Positions 1 through 8,722 of a stretch of DNA of 36,238 nt are shown here, piece by piece (within the stretch, counting starts at the first letter, position 1; every line of letters begins with the position of its first letter). The translations under genes and the position numbers were made by a program. The notes below the pieces were generated by a model that worked only from the letters and a program-made list of their open reading frames with translations, did not search any database and was not told the DNA's origin. Source of the DNA: Planctomyces sp. SH-PL62 (lineage in GTDB: Bacteria; Planctomycetota; Planctomycetia; Planctomycetales; Planctomycetaceae); contig CAMDDX010000030.1 of assembly GCA_945893075.1 (NCBI GenBank), forward strand, positions 1-36,238. The letters run 5' to 3'.

Positions 1-1349
1 CGTTCGCGACCGGTTACCTCTATGCCGGCATGGGCTATACGACGGTGTTCGATGCCGCGATTCCACCGCTGGCCGCTCGGCATGCGCACGAGGAATTCGG
101 CGACACGCCGATTATCGACAAAGGTTTTTTCCTGCTGTTCGGCAACAACCACTACGTTCTCAATCAGATTTCTGCCAATGAGCCGGAACGTTTGAAGGCA
201 TTCGTCGGCTGGATGCTGCACGCGGCCAAGGCATACGCCGTGAAGGTCGTCAATCCGGGAGGCATCGAAGTCTGGAAGCATGGCGGCGACAACGTCCACA
301 ACCTTGATGAATCGATCGAGCATTTCAATGTGACGCCGCGGCAGATCATTACATCGCTCACGCAAACGGCGATGGATCTCGGCCTGCCGCACCCGGTCCA
401 CATTCACTGCAATAATCTCGGCCTGCCCGGTAACTGGATGACGACGCTGGCGACGATGCAGGCACTCGAAGGCCGGCGCGCTCATCTGACGCACATTCAA
501 TTTCACAGCTATGGCGGCGGACTCGGCGAGCAAAGTCAGTTCTGCTCGAAGACCACCGAGTTGGCCGAGTACGTCAACGCGCATCCGAATCTGACTGTCG
601 ATGTCGGACAGGTGTTGTTCGGCGAGACGACGTCGATGACCGGCGACGGACCGCTCGGTTACTACTTGCACAAGGTGACCGGCCGCAAATGGACCAACGC
701 CGATACCGAGATGGAAGCCGGCTGCGGCATCGTCCCGATCACGTATCGCGAGAAGAGCTTCGTTCACGCGCTGCAATGGGCGATCGGCTTGGAGTGGTAT
801 CTGCTCGTCAACGACCCGTGGCGAATCGCCATGAGCACCGATCATCCCAACGGTGGATCGTTCCTGGCGTATCCCGAAATCATTCAGCTCTTGATGGACC
901 GCACTTATCGGCAAGAGGTTCTCAAGCGCGTCCCGCCGCGCGTGCTGGAATGCTCGGTGCTCAAAGACCTCGACCGCGAGTACTCGCTGTACGAGATCGC
1001 GATCATCACCCGCGCCGCACCGGCTCGCATGTTGGGGCTGAAGCACAAAGGCCATTTGGGCCTCGGAGCCGACGGCGACGTGGCGATCTATACGCCGAAC
1101 GCCAACAAGCTCGATATGTTCGCGCTGCCACGCTATGTGCTGAAGGGGGGCGTGCTGATCGTCGAGCAAGGTGAGATCCGCGAGGAACTCTTCGGCCGCA
1201 CGCTGCACGTCGCCACGAACTACGACGAGGGGGTCTTGCCCGATATCCAAAAGTGGTTCGAAGAGTATTACACGATCCAGTTCAACAACTATGCCGTGGA
1301 TGAGCACTACATGGCGAACGGCTCGACCGCCGTCGCGTGCAGCAAGTAG
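1..1349 (+). CDS. fhcA: Formylmethanofuran dehydrogenase subunit A (amidohydrolase family), 5'-truncated by the window
   Basis: Frame is open upstream of the listed Met (FATGYLYAGMGYTTVFDAAIPPLAARHAHEEF). Amidohydrolase-type motifs HIHCNNLG, HIQFHSYGG, STDHPNGGSFLAYP match FmdA/FhcA. Confidence 0.88.
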   Translation, partial: FATGYLYAGMGYTTVFDAAIPPLAARHAHEEFGDTPIIDKGFFLLFGNNHYVLNQISANEPERLKAFVGWMLHAAKAYAVKVVNPGGIEVWKHGGDNVHNLDESIEHFNVTPRQIITSLTQTAMDLGLPHPVHIHCNNLGLPGNWMTTLATMQALEGRRAHLTHIQFHSYGGGLGEQSQFCSKTTELAEYVNAHPNLTVDVGQVLFGETTSMTGDGPLGYYLHKVTGRKWTNADTEMEAGCGIVPITYREKSFVHALQWAIGLEWYLLVNDPWRIAMSTDHPNGGSFLAYPEIIQLLMDRTYRQEVLKRVPPRVLECSVLKDLDREYSLYEIAIITRAAPARMLGLKHKGHLGLGADGDVAIYTPNANKLDMFALPRYVLKGGVLIVEQGEIREELFGRTLHVATNYDEGVLPDIQKWFEEYYTIQFNNYAVDEHYMANGSTAVACSK

Positions 1350-1370
1350 TTCGGACGCCTACGTCCGAAC
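1349..1370. repeat. Short hairpin just after fhcA stop
   Basis: gttcggacg-ccta-cgtccgaac: 9-bp perfect stem, 4-nt loop. No clear U-tract. Confidence 0.5.
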
Positions 1371-1403
1371 AACCGATCGGACGAGGGCGTCCAATCTACA
1401 GCC

Positions 1404-1850
1404 TCAAACCACCGGCACGTCGTGATAGTTCAACGCCCACTCGCGCATGAAGCGGACTTGCTGCGGTCGGATGCGGTACACGATCAGCGCCGGGTTCTCA
1501 GAGCTGCCGAGGTATTGGCGCAACAGCGAATTCGCATCCCAGATTTCTTGCAGAACCGGCCACTCGGTGACGACCTCCGCGACACCCGTGATGCGGACTT
1601 GGTCGTGCTTCTCGTCGAGATAACACAGCTCGACGTTGGGATTCGCGGCGATCTCGGCCGTCTTGTGGTACATGCGGAGGTTCGCGACGTAGACGGTGAA
1701 GCCGTCCGTTCTCACGGGCGAAACCGGTCGCACGCGCGGTTGATCGCCGTCGATCGTGGCCAAGTAGGGAAAGTGATCGGCGGCAATGACGGCGCGGGCG
1801 AGGTCTGGCAACTTCGTGGGATCAATCGGCTCTGGCTTTGGCTGACTCAT
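1404..1850 (-). CDS. Pyridoxamine 5'-phosphate oxidase-like FMN-binding split-barrel protein
   Basis: MSQPKPEPIDPTKLPDLARAVIAADHFPYLATIDGDQPRVRPVSPVRTDGFTVYVANLRMYHKTAEIAANPNVELCYLD. Start placed at the second Met. Confidence 0.8.
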   Translation of the reverse strand: MSQPKPEPIDPTKLPDLARAVIAADHFPYLATIDGDQPRVRPVSPVRTDGFTVYVANLRMYHKTAEIAANPNVELCYLDEKHDQVRITGVAEVVTEWPVLQEIWDANSLLRQYLGSSENPALIVYRIRPQQVRFMREWALNYHDVPVV

Positions 1851-2053
1851 GATGATTCCTTTCCGGTCAAATGGCGGCCGAGACATTTTGCAAAATCAGG
1901 GGAAGGCAAAATCATAAAGACGGGTCGTGTCTGGGCCGGACTCGATTTGTGGCGGTCGCGACCGGTTTTCATCAATTGACGGCTGCTGATATGACCGATA
2001 CCGTCCTTAACCCACCGGCCGAAAATCCCCGCCTTTTTCCGATCGAAACCATC

Positions 2054-3400
2054 ATGCTCACACTCTTCGGACGCCGCCAGAAATACTGTGATGGAGTCAA
2101 TCGCCGCAGCTTTTTGAAGATCGGCGGTTTTTCATTGGGAGCCGTTGGCGGCTTCGGCCTGGCCGACGTGATGCGAGCCAACGGCAGCGAGACCACTAAT
2201 CGCCACAAGGCGGTCATTAACGTCTTTCTTGGTGGCGGTCCTCCGCACCAGGACATGTGGGAAATTAAAACCGACGCTCCGAAAGAGATTCGAGGCGAGT
2301 TCGAGCCGATCAACACGAAAGTCCCCGGCATCCAAATCGGCGAGGCTTTTCCGCGAATCGCGGCGGCGTTCGACAAGTTCGTGGCAGTTCGCGCGGTGGT
2401 CGGCTGCGTCGATAACCACGACGGTTATCAATGCCTGAGTGGTTGGAATCGGAACCAAGATCGCTCAATCGGCGGCCGGCCGAGCATCGGTGCGGTCGTG
2501 ACGAAACTGCAAGGCCCGGTCACTCGATCCATGCCGCCGTTCGTAGCTCTGGCCGCAAAGACGCAGCATGTGCCGTGGTCCGAACCGGGTGGGCCTGGAT
2601 TCCTCGGCGCGACTTGTCAGTCCTTCAAACCGGATGGCCAGGGGATGGCCGATCTGACGCTCAATGGTGTGACGCTCGACCGATTGCAGGACCGCAAGTC
2701 ATTGCTCGGCGGGCTTGATCTGCTCAAACGCGAAGCGGATGCGAGCGGGATGTTGCGCGGACTCGATGCATTCAATCAAGCGGCGTTCGGCGTGCTGACA
2801 TCCAGCAAGCTGGCCGACGCGCTGGATGTCTCGAAAGAAGACCCGTTGGTCCGGGCCAAGTACGGCGATGGCAAGCCGTATCAATTCCAGTACGACGGCG
2901 CTCCGACCTGCAACGATCATTTGCTGATGGCTCGCCGCTTGGTTGAGGCGGGCGTCCGCTGCGTGACGCTGACGTTCGGCCGTTGGGACAGCCACGGGCA
3001 GAATTTTCAGTTGGTCCGCGATCATGGCGGCAAGCTCGATCAGGCCGTCACCGCGCTGGTGCAAGATCTTGAAGAGCGTGGAATGCTCGACGACGTGACG
3101 GTGGTCGTTTGGGGTGAGTTCGGCCGTACGCCGCGGATCAATCCGGGTGCGGGCCGCGATCACTGGCCGCAAGTCAGTTGTGCGTTGCTCGCCGGCGGCG
3201 GAATGCGCACCGGCCAAGCGATCGGTTGCACGAATCGTCTGGGCGAGGTTGCCAAGGACCGCCCGACGCACATGCAAGAGATCATTGCCACGATCTATCA
3301 CAACCTCGGCATTGATCCCCGCTCGACGACGCTGATTGATCCGACCGGTCGGCCGCAGTATCTGGTCGAGCAACGCGAGCCGATGCGCGAGTTGGTGTAA
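2054..3400 (+). CDS. DUF1501 domain-containing protein (sulfatase-like, Tat signal)
   Basis: MLTLFGRRQKYCDGVNRRSFLKIGGFSLGAVGGFGLADVMRANG Tat-type leader; FLGGGPPHQDMWEIKTDAP; VVWGEFGRTPRINPGAGRDHWP. Upstream Met at 1991 possible. Confidence 0.9.
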   Translation: MLTLFGRRQKYCDGVNRRSFLKIGGFSLGAVGGFGLADVMRANGSETTNRHKAVINVFLGGGPPHQDMWEIKTDAPKEIRGEFEPINTKVPGIQIGEAFPRIAAAFDKFVAVRAVVGCVDNHDGYQCLSGWNRNQDRSIGGRPSIGAVVTKLQGPVTRSMPPFVALAAKTQHVPWSEPGGPGFLGATCQSFKPDGQGMADLTLNGVTLDRLQDRKSLLGGLDLLKREADASGMLRGLDAFNQAAFGVLTSSKLADALDVSKEDPLVRAKYGDGKPYQFQYDGAPTCNDHLLMARRLVEAGVRCVTLTFGRWDSHGQNFQLVRDHGGKLDQAVTALVQDLEERGMLDDVTVVVWGEFGRTPRINPGAGRDHWPQVSCALLAGGGMRTGQAIGCTNRLGEVAKDRPTHMQEIIATIYHNLGIDPRSTTLIDPTGRPQYLVEQREPMRELV

Positions 3401-3605
3401 GGTGGCAAAATCATGGTTCACAGAATCATGGAAGCCTGAGCCTTACCAGATCGCGACGCTTGCCTGGGATTCTGTGGTTTCTTAGCTCTGCCAGCGGCCG
3501 GTTTAAGGTGGCGAGATTCCGCTTTACCTGCTTTGCGAATGTTGCGACATTCCCGGCCCCTTTCAGTCCCTCCGGCGCGAGCACTTCTTCCGCGCGAGTC
3601 TTTCC

Positions 3606-4151
3606 ATGTCTATTGGCCGGTTTTCCAGTTGGTTCTTGCTGCTGCTGACGTTGTCGTCGGGCTGCGCGTCGTCGCGTCCGATGATTGTGTCAAACCCGGT
3701 GTTCATACCGGCCAATTCACAGCACTCGGCGTGGGAGCGGACGGTTGATGCGCTGTACGACTTTCATTTCCCGATCGCTCGCGAGAACCGGTTGGACGGC
3801 GTGATCGAGACGGACTATCGCGTCGGCTCGAACGTGTTCGAGCCGTGGCATGGCGATTCGGTCGGCGCGTACAACCGAATGGAAAGCACGCTGCAATCCA
3901 TCCGTCGCAAAGTGCGCGTGGACCTCACGCCGGTGGAAGGTGGCTACCTCGTCGGAGTCGAAGCGTTCAAAGAACAGGAAGACCTGCTCGGCGTCGCCGA
4001 GAATACCGCTGGAGCTGCGACGTTCCGCAAGAACACGCCGCTGGAACGCAACCTCAACGTCGTTGTCGGACAGAGCAGCCCATCGGGTTGGATTGCGCTC
4101 GGCCGCGATGCGGATCTTGAGCAAGCGATTCTGGCCGAGATGCAACGGTAG
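3606..4151 (+). CDS. Hypothetical lipoprotein
   Basis: MSIGRFSSWFLLLLTLSSGCASS: signal peptide with LSSGC lipobox; 181 aa. Confidence 0.7.
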   Translation: MSIGRFSSWFLLLLTLSSGCASSRPMIVSNPVFIPANSQHSAWERTVDALYDFHFPIARENRLDGVIETDYRVGSNVFEPWHGDSVGAYNRMESTLQSIRRKVRVDLTPVEGGYLVGVEAFKEQEDLLGVAENTAGAATFRKNTPLERNLNVVVGQSSPSGWIALGRDADLEQAILAEMQR

Positions 4152-4249
4152 CTTTGGAGTGCGGTGTGTCAGCACCGCTTTGGATTCTTTCGGAATCGAT
4201 GTCGTTCGTCGGACAATCCAAAGCGGTGCTGACACACCGCACTCCAAAG
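4152..4249. repeat. Long perfect inverted repeat (35-bp arms, 28-nt loop) between convergent genes
   Basis: CTTTGGAGTGCGGTGTGTCAGCACCGCTTTGGATT (4152-4186) and its exact reverse complement at 4215-4249. Confidence 0.97.
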
Positions 4250-4253
4250 TGGC

Positions 4254-6278
4254 TCACGCCGCCTTCGCGGTTGGGAATGGCAGCACGTTGACCTGATCGA
4301 GCAAGCCGCGAATGATCTGCTCGGCTTCGATTTTTTCTTCGAGCCACTTGGCTCGTGAGGCGTGCCAGCGGCCTTCGCGTTTCTCCCACTCGTCGGCCTC
4401 GGCCTTGAGTCGTTGTTCCGCCAGCCGGACTTGTTCTTCGCGGATTGCCAGCGAGGTCGGTTGCTGCTCGCGGTCGGTTCGGATTTGGTCTTGCAGGCGG
4501 CGGGCGTGGTCTTGGAACTGCAATCGTTCGAGTTGCAATTGCTGGCGTTCGACTTCGAGTTCATCGCGGATGCGGCGATAGTGCTCGGCGATGGCGGCGC
4601 GGCCCGCTTCGACGCGGCGGCGAATGGTTTCCGGATCGACGGTCGGCAAGAGTTCCGCCCAAGCTTCTTCCATCGCCAGCCGAGCTTCCAGGGTGAGGCG
4701 ATTCGAGCTTTCCATCTCGCCGCGCATCATCTCGAACCGCTGTCGGCGAGCTTCGAGTTTTTCCACTTCGAGCGACCGTTGTTCCGCCTGCTGTTTGAGT
4801 GCGGCGAGTTCGGTCGTGCGTCGCTGTTCGAACTCCGCTTGCTCGCGTTCGAGCGAACGACGGTCGGACATGACTTCGTGAGAACGATCCGACTGCCAGC
4901 GTTGCAGAGTTTCCGCTTCGCGAGCGAGTGACTGCTCACGCTCATCGAGCTGCTGGCGAAAGTGCGTCAATTGCGAGTCACGCCGATCGAGATCCGCGGT
5001 GCGCTGCGTGATCTCGGACTGTCCCACTTGCCAGGACCGGGCGACTTCCTGCTGAGCCAGTTCCAAGTCGCGTTGCATGTCACTGAGCCGAGCCCATTGG
5101 GCGGCTCGCTGACGCTCCCAATCGGCTTTCTGCTGATCGAAATCGACGGCGTCCGTCCGCAACTGCTGCGCGTGGTCTTCTCGGAGCTTGCGGAGGTCCG
5201 CGTCTAACTGTTTGCGATGGGTTTGCAGGTCGGCCAGCGACTTTTGGACGTAGGCGTCGTGCGATTCGCGGTCACGCTGTGCGACCGCGCGTTCGGAATC
5301 ACGAGAGGTCTCGAACGCGGCTCGCTCTTCGGCGAATTTTTGTTTCTCTTCATCAAGGTCCGTCGCCCATTGAGTGCGGAGTTGCTGCCGTTCGGCCTCC
5401 CAGTTGAGTTGCAGGCGTCGCAGCGCCTCGTCATGTTCGCGTTGCAGTTGCTGCCGCTGCTGTTCCATCTGACGCCGCGTCGCGTCCAGGTCCGCTTGCT
5501 GCTGACGGCGTTGCTCGGCCCAATCGGTCTGCAACTTTCGCAACGCTTCCTCGTGAGCGCGTTTGTCGTCGGCGAGTTGCTCGCGATCCTGGGCTTGCTG
5601 TTGGTTCCACGCCTCGCGCTGATTGCGGAAGTGCTCGATCTCGCCGTCTAACTCCCACGCATATTCTTTGCGGAGCCGGGCCTTCTCCAGTTCGATCTCC
5701 GACTGGACCGCTTCGAGGATCGCCTGTTGCTCGCGAGCCAATCGCTCACGCTCTTCGGAGAGTTGTTTGCGTTCCGAGTCGGCCATCGCCTGCGAATGCT
5801 GCATCGCGGCTTTATCGACTTCGTTCTGCTTTTCTAATTGCTGCTTGAGCGTTGCCCGCTGTTGTTCGAGCGTTTGGTTCGCCTGCGTCAGTTCCCGCTC
5901 GCGCAGTTTCAGTTCGGCGAGCAATTGCTCCGTCTGCTGAAATCGCTCGGAGAATTGCTGCTCTTGCTGGGCGAGCTGTTCGGCTCTCAGCCGGGCTTCT
6001 TCCTCGGCGTTGAGCGCTCGCAGCCGCAATGACCGCTGCTCGCGATCAAACTGCGAGAGCTGTTCGTTGAGGTTCCGTTCTCGGCGCTCCAACTCAGCGA
6101 CTTGTGCGCGCAGGTTCTCGGCAACTTGGCTGGCTTGGACGAAGAGATCGACCTGTCCGCGCGAAGCCGGCGCAGTCGCCGTGGTGGCGAGTCCTCGCAA
6201 CCGCACTTCATGTACGTCGTCGAGGCCGACCGAGGCCACATCCGTGTTGAAACCTGAACGGTTCGTAAAGTCGCTCAT
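4254..6278 (-). CDS. Large coiled-coil (Gln/Glu/Arg-rich) protein
   Basis: Starts MSDFTNRSGFNTDVASVGLDDVHEVRLRGLA, followed by about 600 aa of heptad-like Q/E/R/L sequence. The upstream 67 aa of the listed ORF looks spurious. Confidence 0.75.
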   Translation of the reverse strand: MSDFTNRSGFNTDVASVGLDDVHEVRLRGLATTATAPASRGQVDLFVQASQVAENLRAQVAELERRERNLNEQLSQFDREQRSLRLRALNAEEEARLRAEQLAQQEQQFSERFQQTEQLLAELKLRERELTQANQTLEQQRATLKQQLEKQNEVDKAAMQHSQAMADSERKQLSEERERLAREQQAILEAVQSEIELEKARLRKEYAWELDGEIEHFRNQREAWNQQQAQDREQLADDKRAHEEALRKLQTDWAEQRRQQQADLDATRRQMEQQRQQLQREHDEALRRLQLNWEAERQQLRTQWATDLDEEKQKFAEERAAFETSRDSERAVAQRDRESHDAYVQKSLADLQTHRKQLDADLRKLREDHAQQLRTDAVDFDQQKADWERQRAAQWARLSDMQRDLELAQQEVARSWQVGQSEITQRTADLDRRDSQLTHFRQQLDEREQSLAREAETLQRWQSDRSHEVMSDRRSLEREQAEFEQRRTTELAALKQQAEQRSLEVEKLEARRQRFEMMRGEMESSNRLTLEARLAMEEAWAELLPTVDPETIRRRVEAGRAAIAEHYRRIRDELEVERQQLQLERLQFQDHARRLQDQIRTDREQQPTSLAIREEQVRLAEQRLKAEADEWEKREGRWHASRAKWLEEKIEAEQIIRGLLDQVNVLPFPTAKAA

Positions 6279-6558
6279 CGCGGGAATCCTTTCCCTGGGT
6301 GAGCCGAGAAGCTCGGCAAGACACGCACCTCGCACACGGCGAGGCAAGATTCGGGCACTCTGATAAGGGGCGGGATTATGGAAACGGTCCGAAAGTGTGT
6401 CAATTTGTGATTTCGGCCGGCACCCGATGCCCAACACTCGGTCGTGGGCGGATTGGAAAATTCTGCGGATGGGCACCACAATGCCGCCCCCCGTTATGAA
6501 ACGGCTTCACGCTCAGTGCCCGCTCGATCAGCCCCAAGAGAAGGATTCGCCACGACTC

Positions 6559-7833
6559 ATGGACACCGCCAAATTAACTCTGAACGGAAAAGACTACGAC
6601 CTGCCCGTGACGGTCGGCACCGAAGGGGAAGTCGGCATCGACATTACCACGCTGCGAGCCAAATCCGGGGCGATTACGCTCGATTCCGGCTACGGCAACA
6701 CCGGGGCCTGCAAGAGTTCGATCTGCTTCATCGACGGCGAAGAGGGCATCCTGAGGTATCGCGGCTACGACATTGCTGACCTGGCGGAAAGCGCCTCGTT
6801 TGTCGAAGTCTCGCACCTGCTGATCTACGGTGAGCTGCCCAATCCGCAGCAACTCAGCGTCTTCCGCGAGAAGCTGACTCGGCACAGCATGATCCACGAG
6901 GACATGAAGAAGTTCTACGAGGGCTACCCGCCGACGGCTCACCCGATGGCCGTCCTCTCGTCGATGGTCGCTTCGCTTTCGACTTATTACCCGACCGTGG
7001 CGGGTGAAGACTCCGATCAGAACATCATTCGGCTGCTGGCCAAGACCAAGACAATCGCGGCCTACGCTTATAAGAAGTCGGCCGGTCAGCCGACGATTTA
7101 CCCGCTGAACGAGTTGTCGTACTGCGCGAACTTCCTGCGGATGATGTTTGCCATCCCGTGCGAGGAATACAAAGTCAACGACGTCTGGGTGCGAGCGCTC
7201 AACAAGCTCCTGATCTTGCACGCCGATCACGAGCAGAATTGCAGCACCTCGACCGTCCGCATCGTCGGCAGCAGCCAGGCGAACTTGTATGCGTCGATCT
7301 CCGCCGGCATCTGCGCTTTGTGGGGGCCGCTGCACGGCGGGGCCAATCAGAGCGTGCTGGAGATGCTCGAACAAATTCGCAACGACGGGTCCGACTACAA
7401 AAAGTATGTCGACATGGCCAAGAACAAGAACAGTGGCTTCAAGCTCATGGGCTTTGGACACCGCGTCTACAAGAACTTCGATCCGCGAGCGACGATCCTC
7501 AAGAAGACCTGTGACGAGGTGCTCGGCCAACTGGGGATCAACGACCCGCTGCTGGACATCGCCAAGAAGCTGGAAGAAGTCGCGTTGCACGACGAGTTCT
7601 TCATCGAGCGCAAGCTGTACCCGAACGTCGATTTCTACAGCGGCATCATTTACCGCGCGATGGGCATCCCCACGAACATGTTCACGGTCATGTTCGCAAT
7701 CGGCCGTCTGCCCGGTTGGATCGCTCACTGGAAAGAGCAGAACGACGACACGAACAGCCGCATCAACCGCCCGCGCCAGATCTACACCGGCGCGACGCTT
7801 CGCCCCTTCTTGCCGCTGGAAAAGCGCGGCTAA
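6559..7833 (+). CDS. gltA: Citrate synthase (type II)
   Basis: KLTLNGKDYDLPVTVGTEGEVGIDITTLRAKSG; LLILHADHEQNCSTSTVRIVGSSQANLYASISAGICALWGPLHGGANQSVLEML; GFGHRVYKNFDPRA. Confidence 0.97.
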   Translation: MDTAKLTLNGKDYDLPVTVGTEGEVGIDITTLRAKSGAITLDSGYGNTGACKSSICFIDGEEGILRYRGYDIADLAESASFVEVSHLLIYGELPNPQQLSVFREKLTRHSMIHEDMKKFYEGYPPTAHPMAVLSSMVASLSTYYPTVAGEDSDQNIIRLLAKTKTIAAYAYKKSAGQPTIYPLNELSYCANFLRMMFAIPCEEYKVNDVWVRALNKLLILHADHEQNCSTSTVRIVGSSQANLYASISAGICALWGPLHGGANQSVLEMLEQIRNDGSDYKKYVDMAKNKNSGFKLMGFGHRVYKNFDPRATILKKTCDEVLGQLGINDPLLDIAKKLEEVALHDEFFIERKLYPNVDFYSGIIYRAMGIPTNMFTVMFAIGRLPGWIAHWKEQNDDTNSRINRPRQIYTGATLRPFLPLEKRG

Positions 7834-7861
7834 GACCCTCGTCTTCCCTTCCGCAGCGCAG

Positions 7862-7926
7862 TCATTCCTCTGGCCCCATTCGTCTGCCGAACTGCTTTTG
7901 CCAGACGAATGGGGCCAGAGGAATGA
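7862..7926. repeat. Perfect inverted repeat (25-bp arms, 15-nt loop) ending 4 nt before the SDR start codon
   Basis: TCATTCCTCTGGCCCCATTCGTCTG (7862-7886) and exact reverse complement 7902-7926. Confidence 0.97.
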
Positions 7927-7930
7927 ATTC

Positions 7931-8716
7931 ATGACTGACACGCTGTTCTCGGTTGCCGGCAAAGTCACGCTCGTTTCTGGAGGCAGCCGCGGCATTGGCA
8001 AAGCGCTCGCCGCAGGATTCGCCGCTCGCGGGGCGAAGGTGGTCATCACCGGTCGCGAGTCCAGCACTCTCGCTGCGGCCGCTGCCGAGATTGGTTCCTC
8101 TTCCAATCCAGTTGTGCCCATCGTGTGCGACGCTGCGAAGAAGGAGGACATTGAGCGATGCGTCCACGAAGTGGCCGACAGGTTCGGTCGCATCGACGTG
8201 CTGTTGAACGTGGCCGGTGTCAACAAGCGCAAGCCGGCTGAGACCTACACCGCCGAAGAGTTTGACTTCATCATCGACATCAATTTACGCGGCGCGTTCT
8301 GGATGGCGGTCGAGGTTGGCAAAGTGATGCTCGCGCACAAGTCCGGTTCGCAGATTCACATCGACTCGTTGAATACGTTCTCGCCGCTGAAGAACGTGAC
8401 TCCGTATGCGATGACGAAATTCGGCATCTCGGCCATGTCGCGCGGCTTGGCGACCGAATGGGGGCCGCGTGGCGTGCGAGTCAACGCACTCGCACCCGGC
8501 TTTGTCCTCACCGACCTGACTCGCAAGTTGTGGTCCGATCCGACGATGCTCGCTTGGGGCCTCGCCAACACGCCGGTCGGCCGACTGGGCGAAGTGGACG
8601 ACATGGTCGGAGCCGCAGTCTTCCTCGCTTCGGAAGCCTCCGCGTTCATGACCGGACAAGTCGTCCGCGTCGATGGCGGCTTCTCGGCCGGGATGGCCTG
8701 GCCGATTCCGAGTTGA
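7931..8716 (+). CDS. SDR family oxidoreductase
   Basis: VTLVSGGSRGIGKALAAGFAARGAKVVITGR (Rossmann TGxxxGIG-type), NVAGVNKRKP, YAMTKFGISAMSRGLATEW (YxxxK). Confidence 0.93.
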   Translation: MTDTLFSVAGKVTLVSGGSRGIGKALAAGFAARGAKVVITGRESSTLAAAAAEIGSSSNPVVPIVCDAAKKEDIERCVHEVADRFGRIDVLLNVAGVNKRKPAETYTAEEFDFIIDINLRGAFWMAVEVGKVMLAHKSGSQIHIDSLNTFSPLKNVTPYAMTKFGISAMSRGLATEWGPRGVRVNALAPGFVLTDLTRKLWSDPTMLAWGLANTPVGRLGEVDDMVGAAVFLASEASAFMTGQVVRVDGGFSAGMAWPIPS

Positions 8717-8722
8717 TGCCGA

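Noticed and set aside
1880-3412. GGCAAAATCAT motif at 1907 and 3402 flanking the DUF1501 gene as possible terminal direct repeats of a mobile unit
   Set aside because: Only 11 nt shared, with no other transposon hallmarks.
3460-3748. Small overlapping ORFs between the DUF1501 gene and the lipoprotein gene
   Set aside because: Short, overlapping in several frames and without homology cues; left as intergenic.
6574-8232. 552-aa minus-strand ORF opposite gltA and the SDR gene
   Set aside because: Spans two well-supported sense genes and has no recognisable domain.
7289-8716. 475-aa plus-strand ORF apparently fusing a citrate synthase region to the SDR
   Set aside because: Its first half is gltA read out of frame. 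The SDR proper starts at 7931, after the palindrome.
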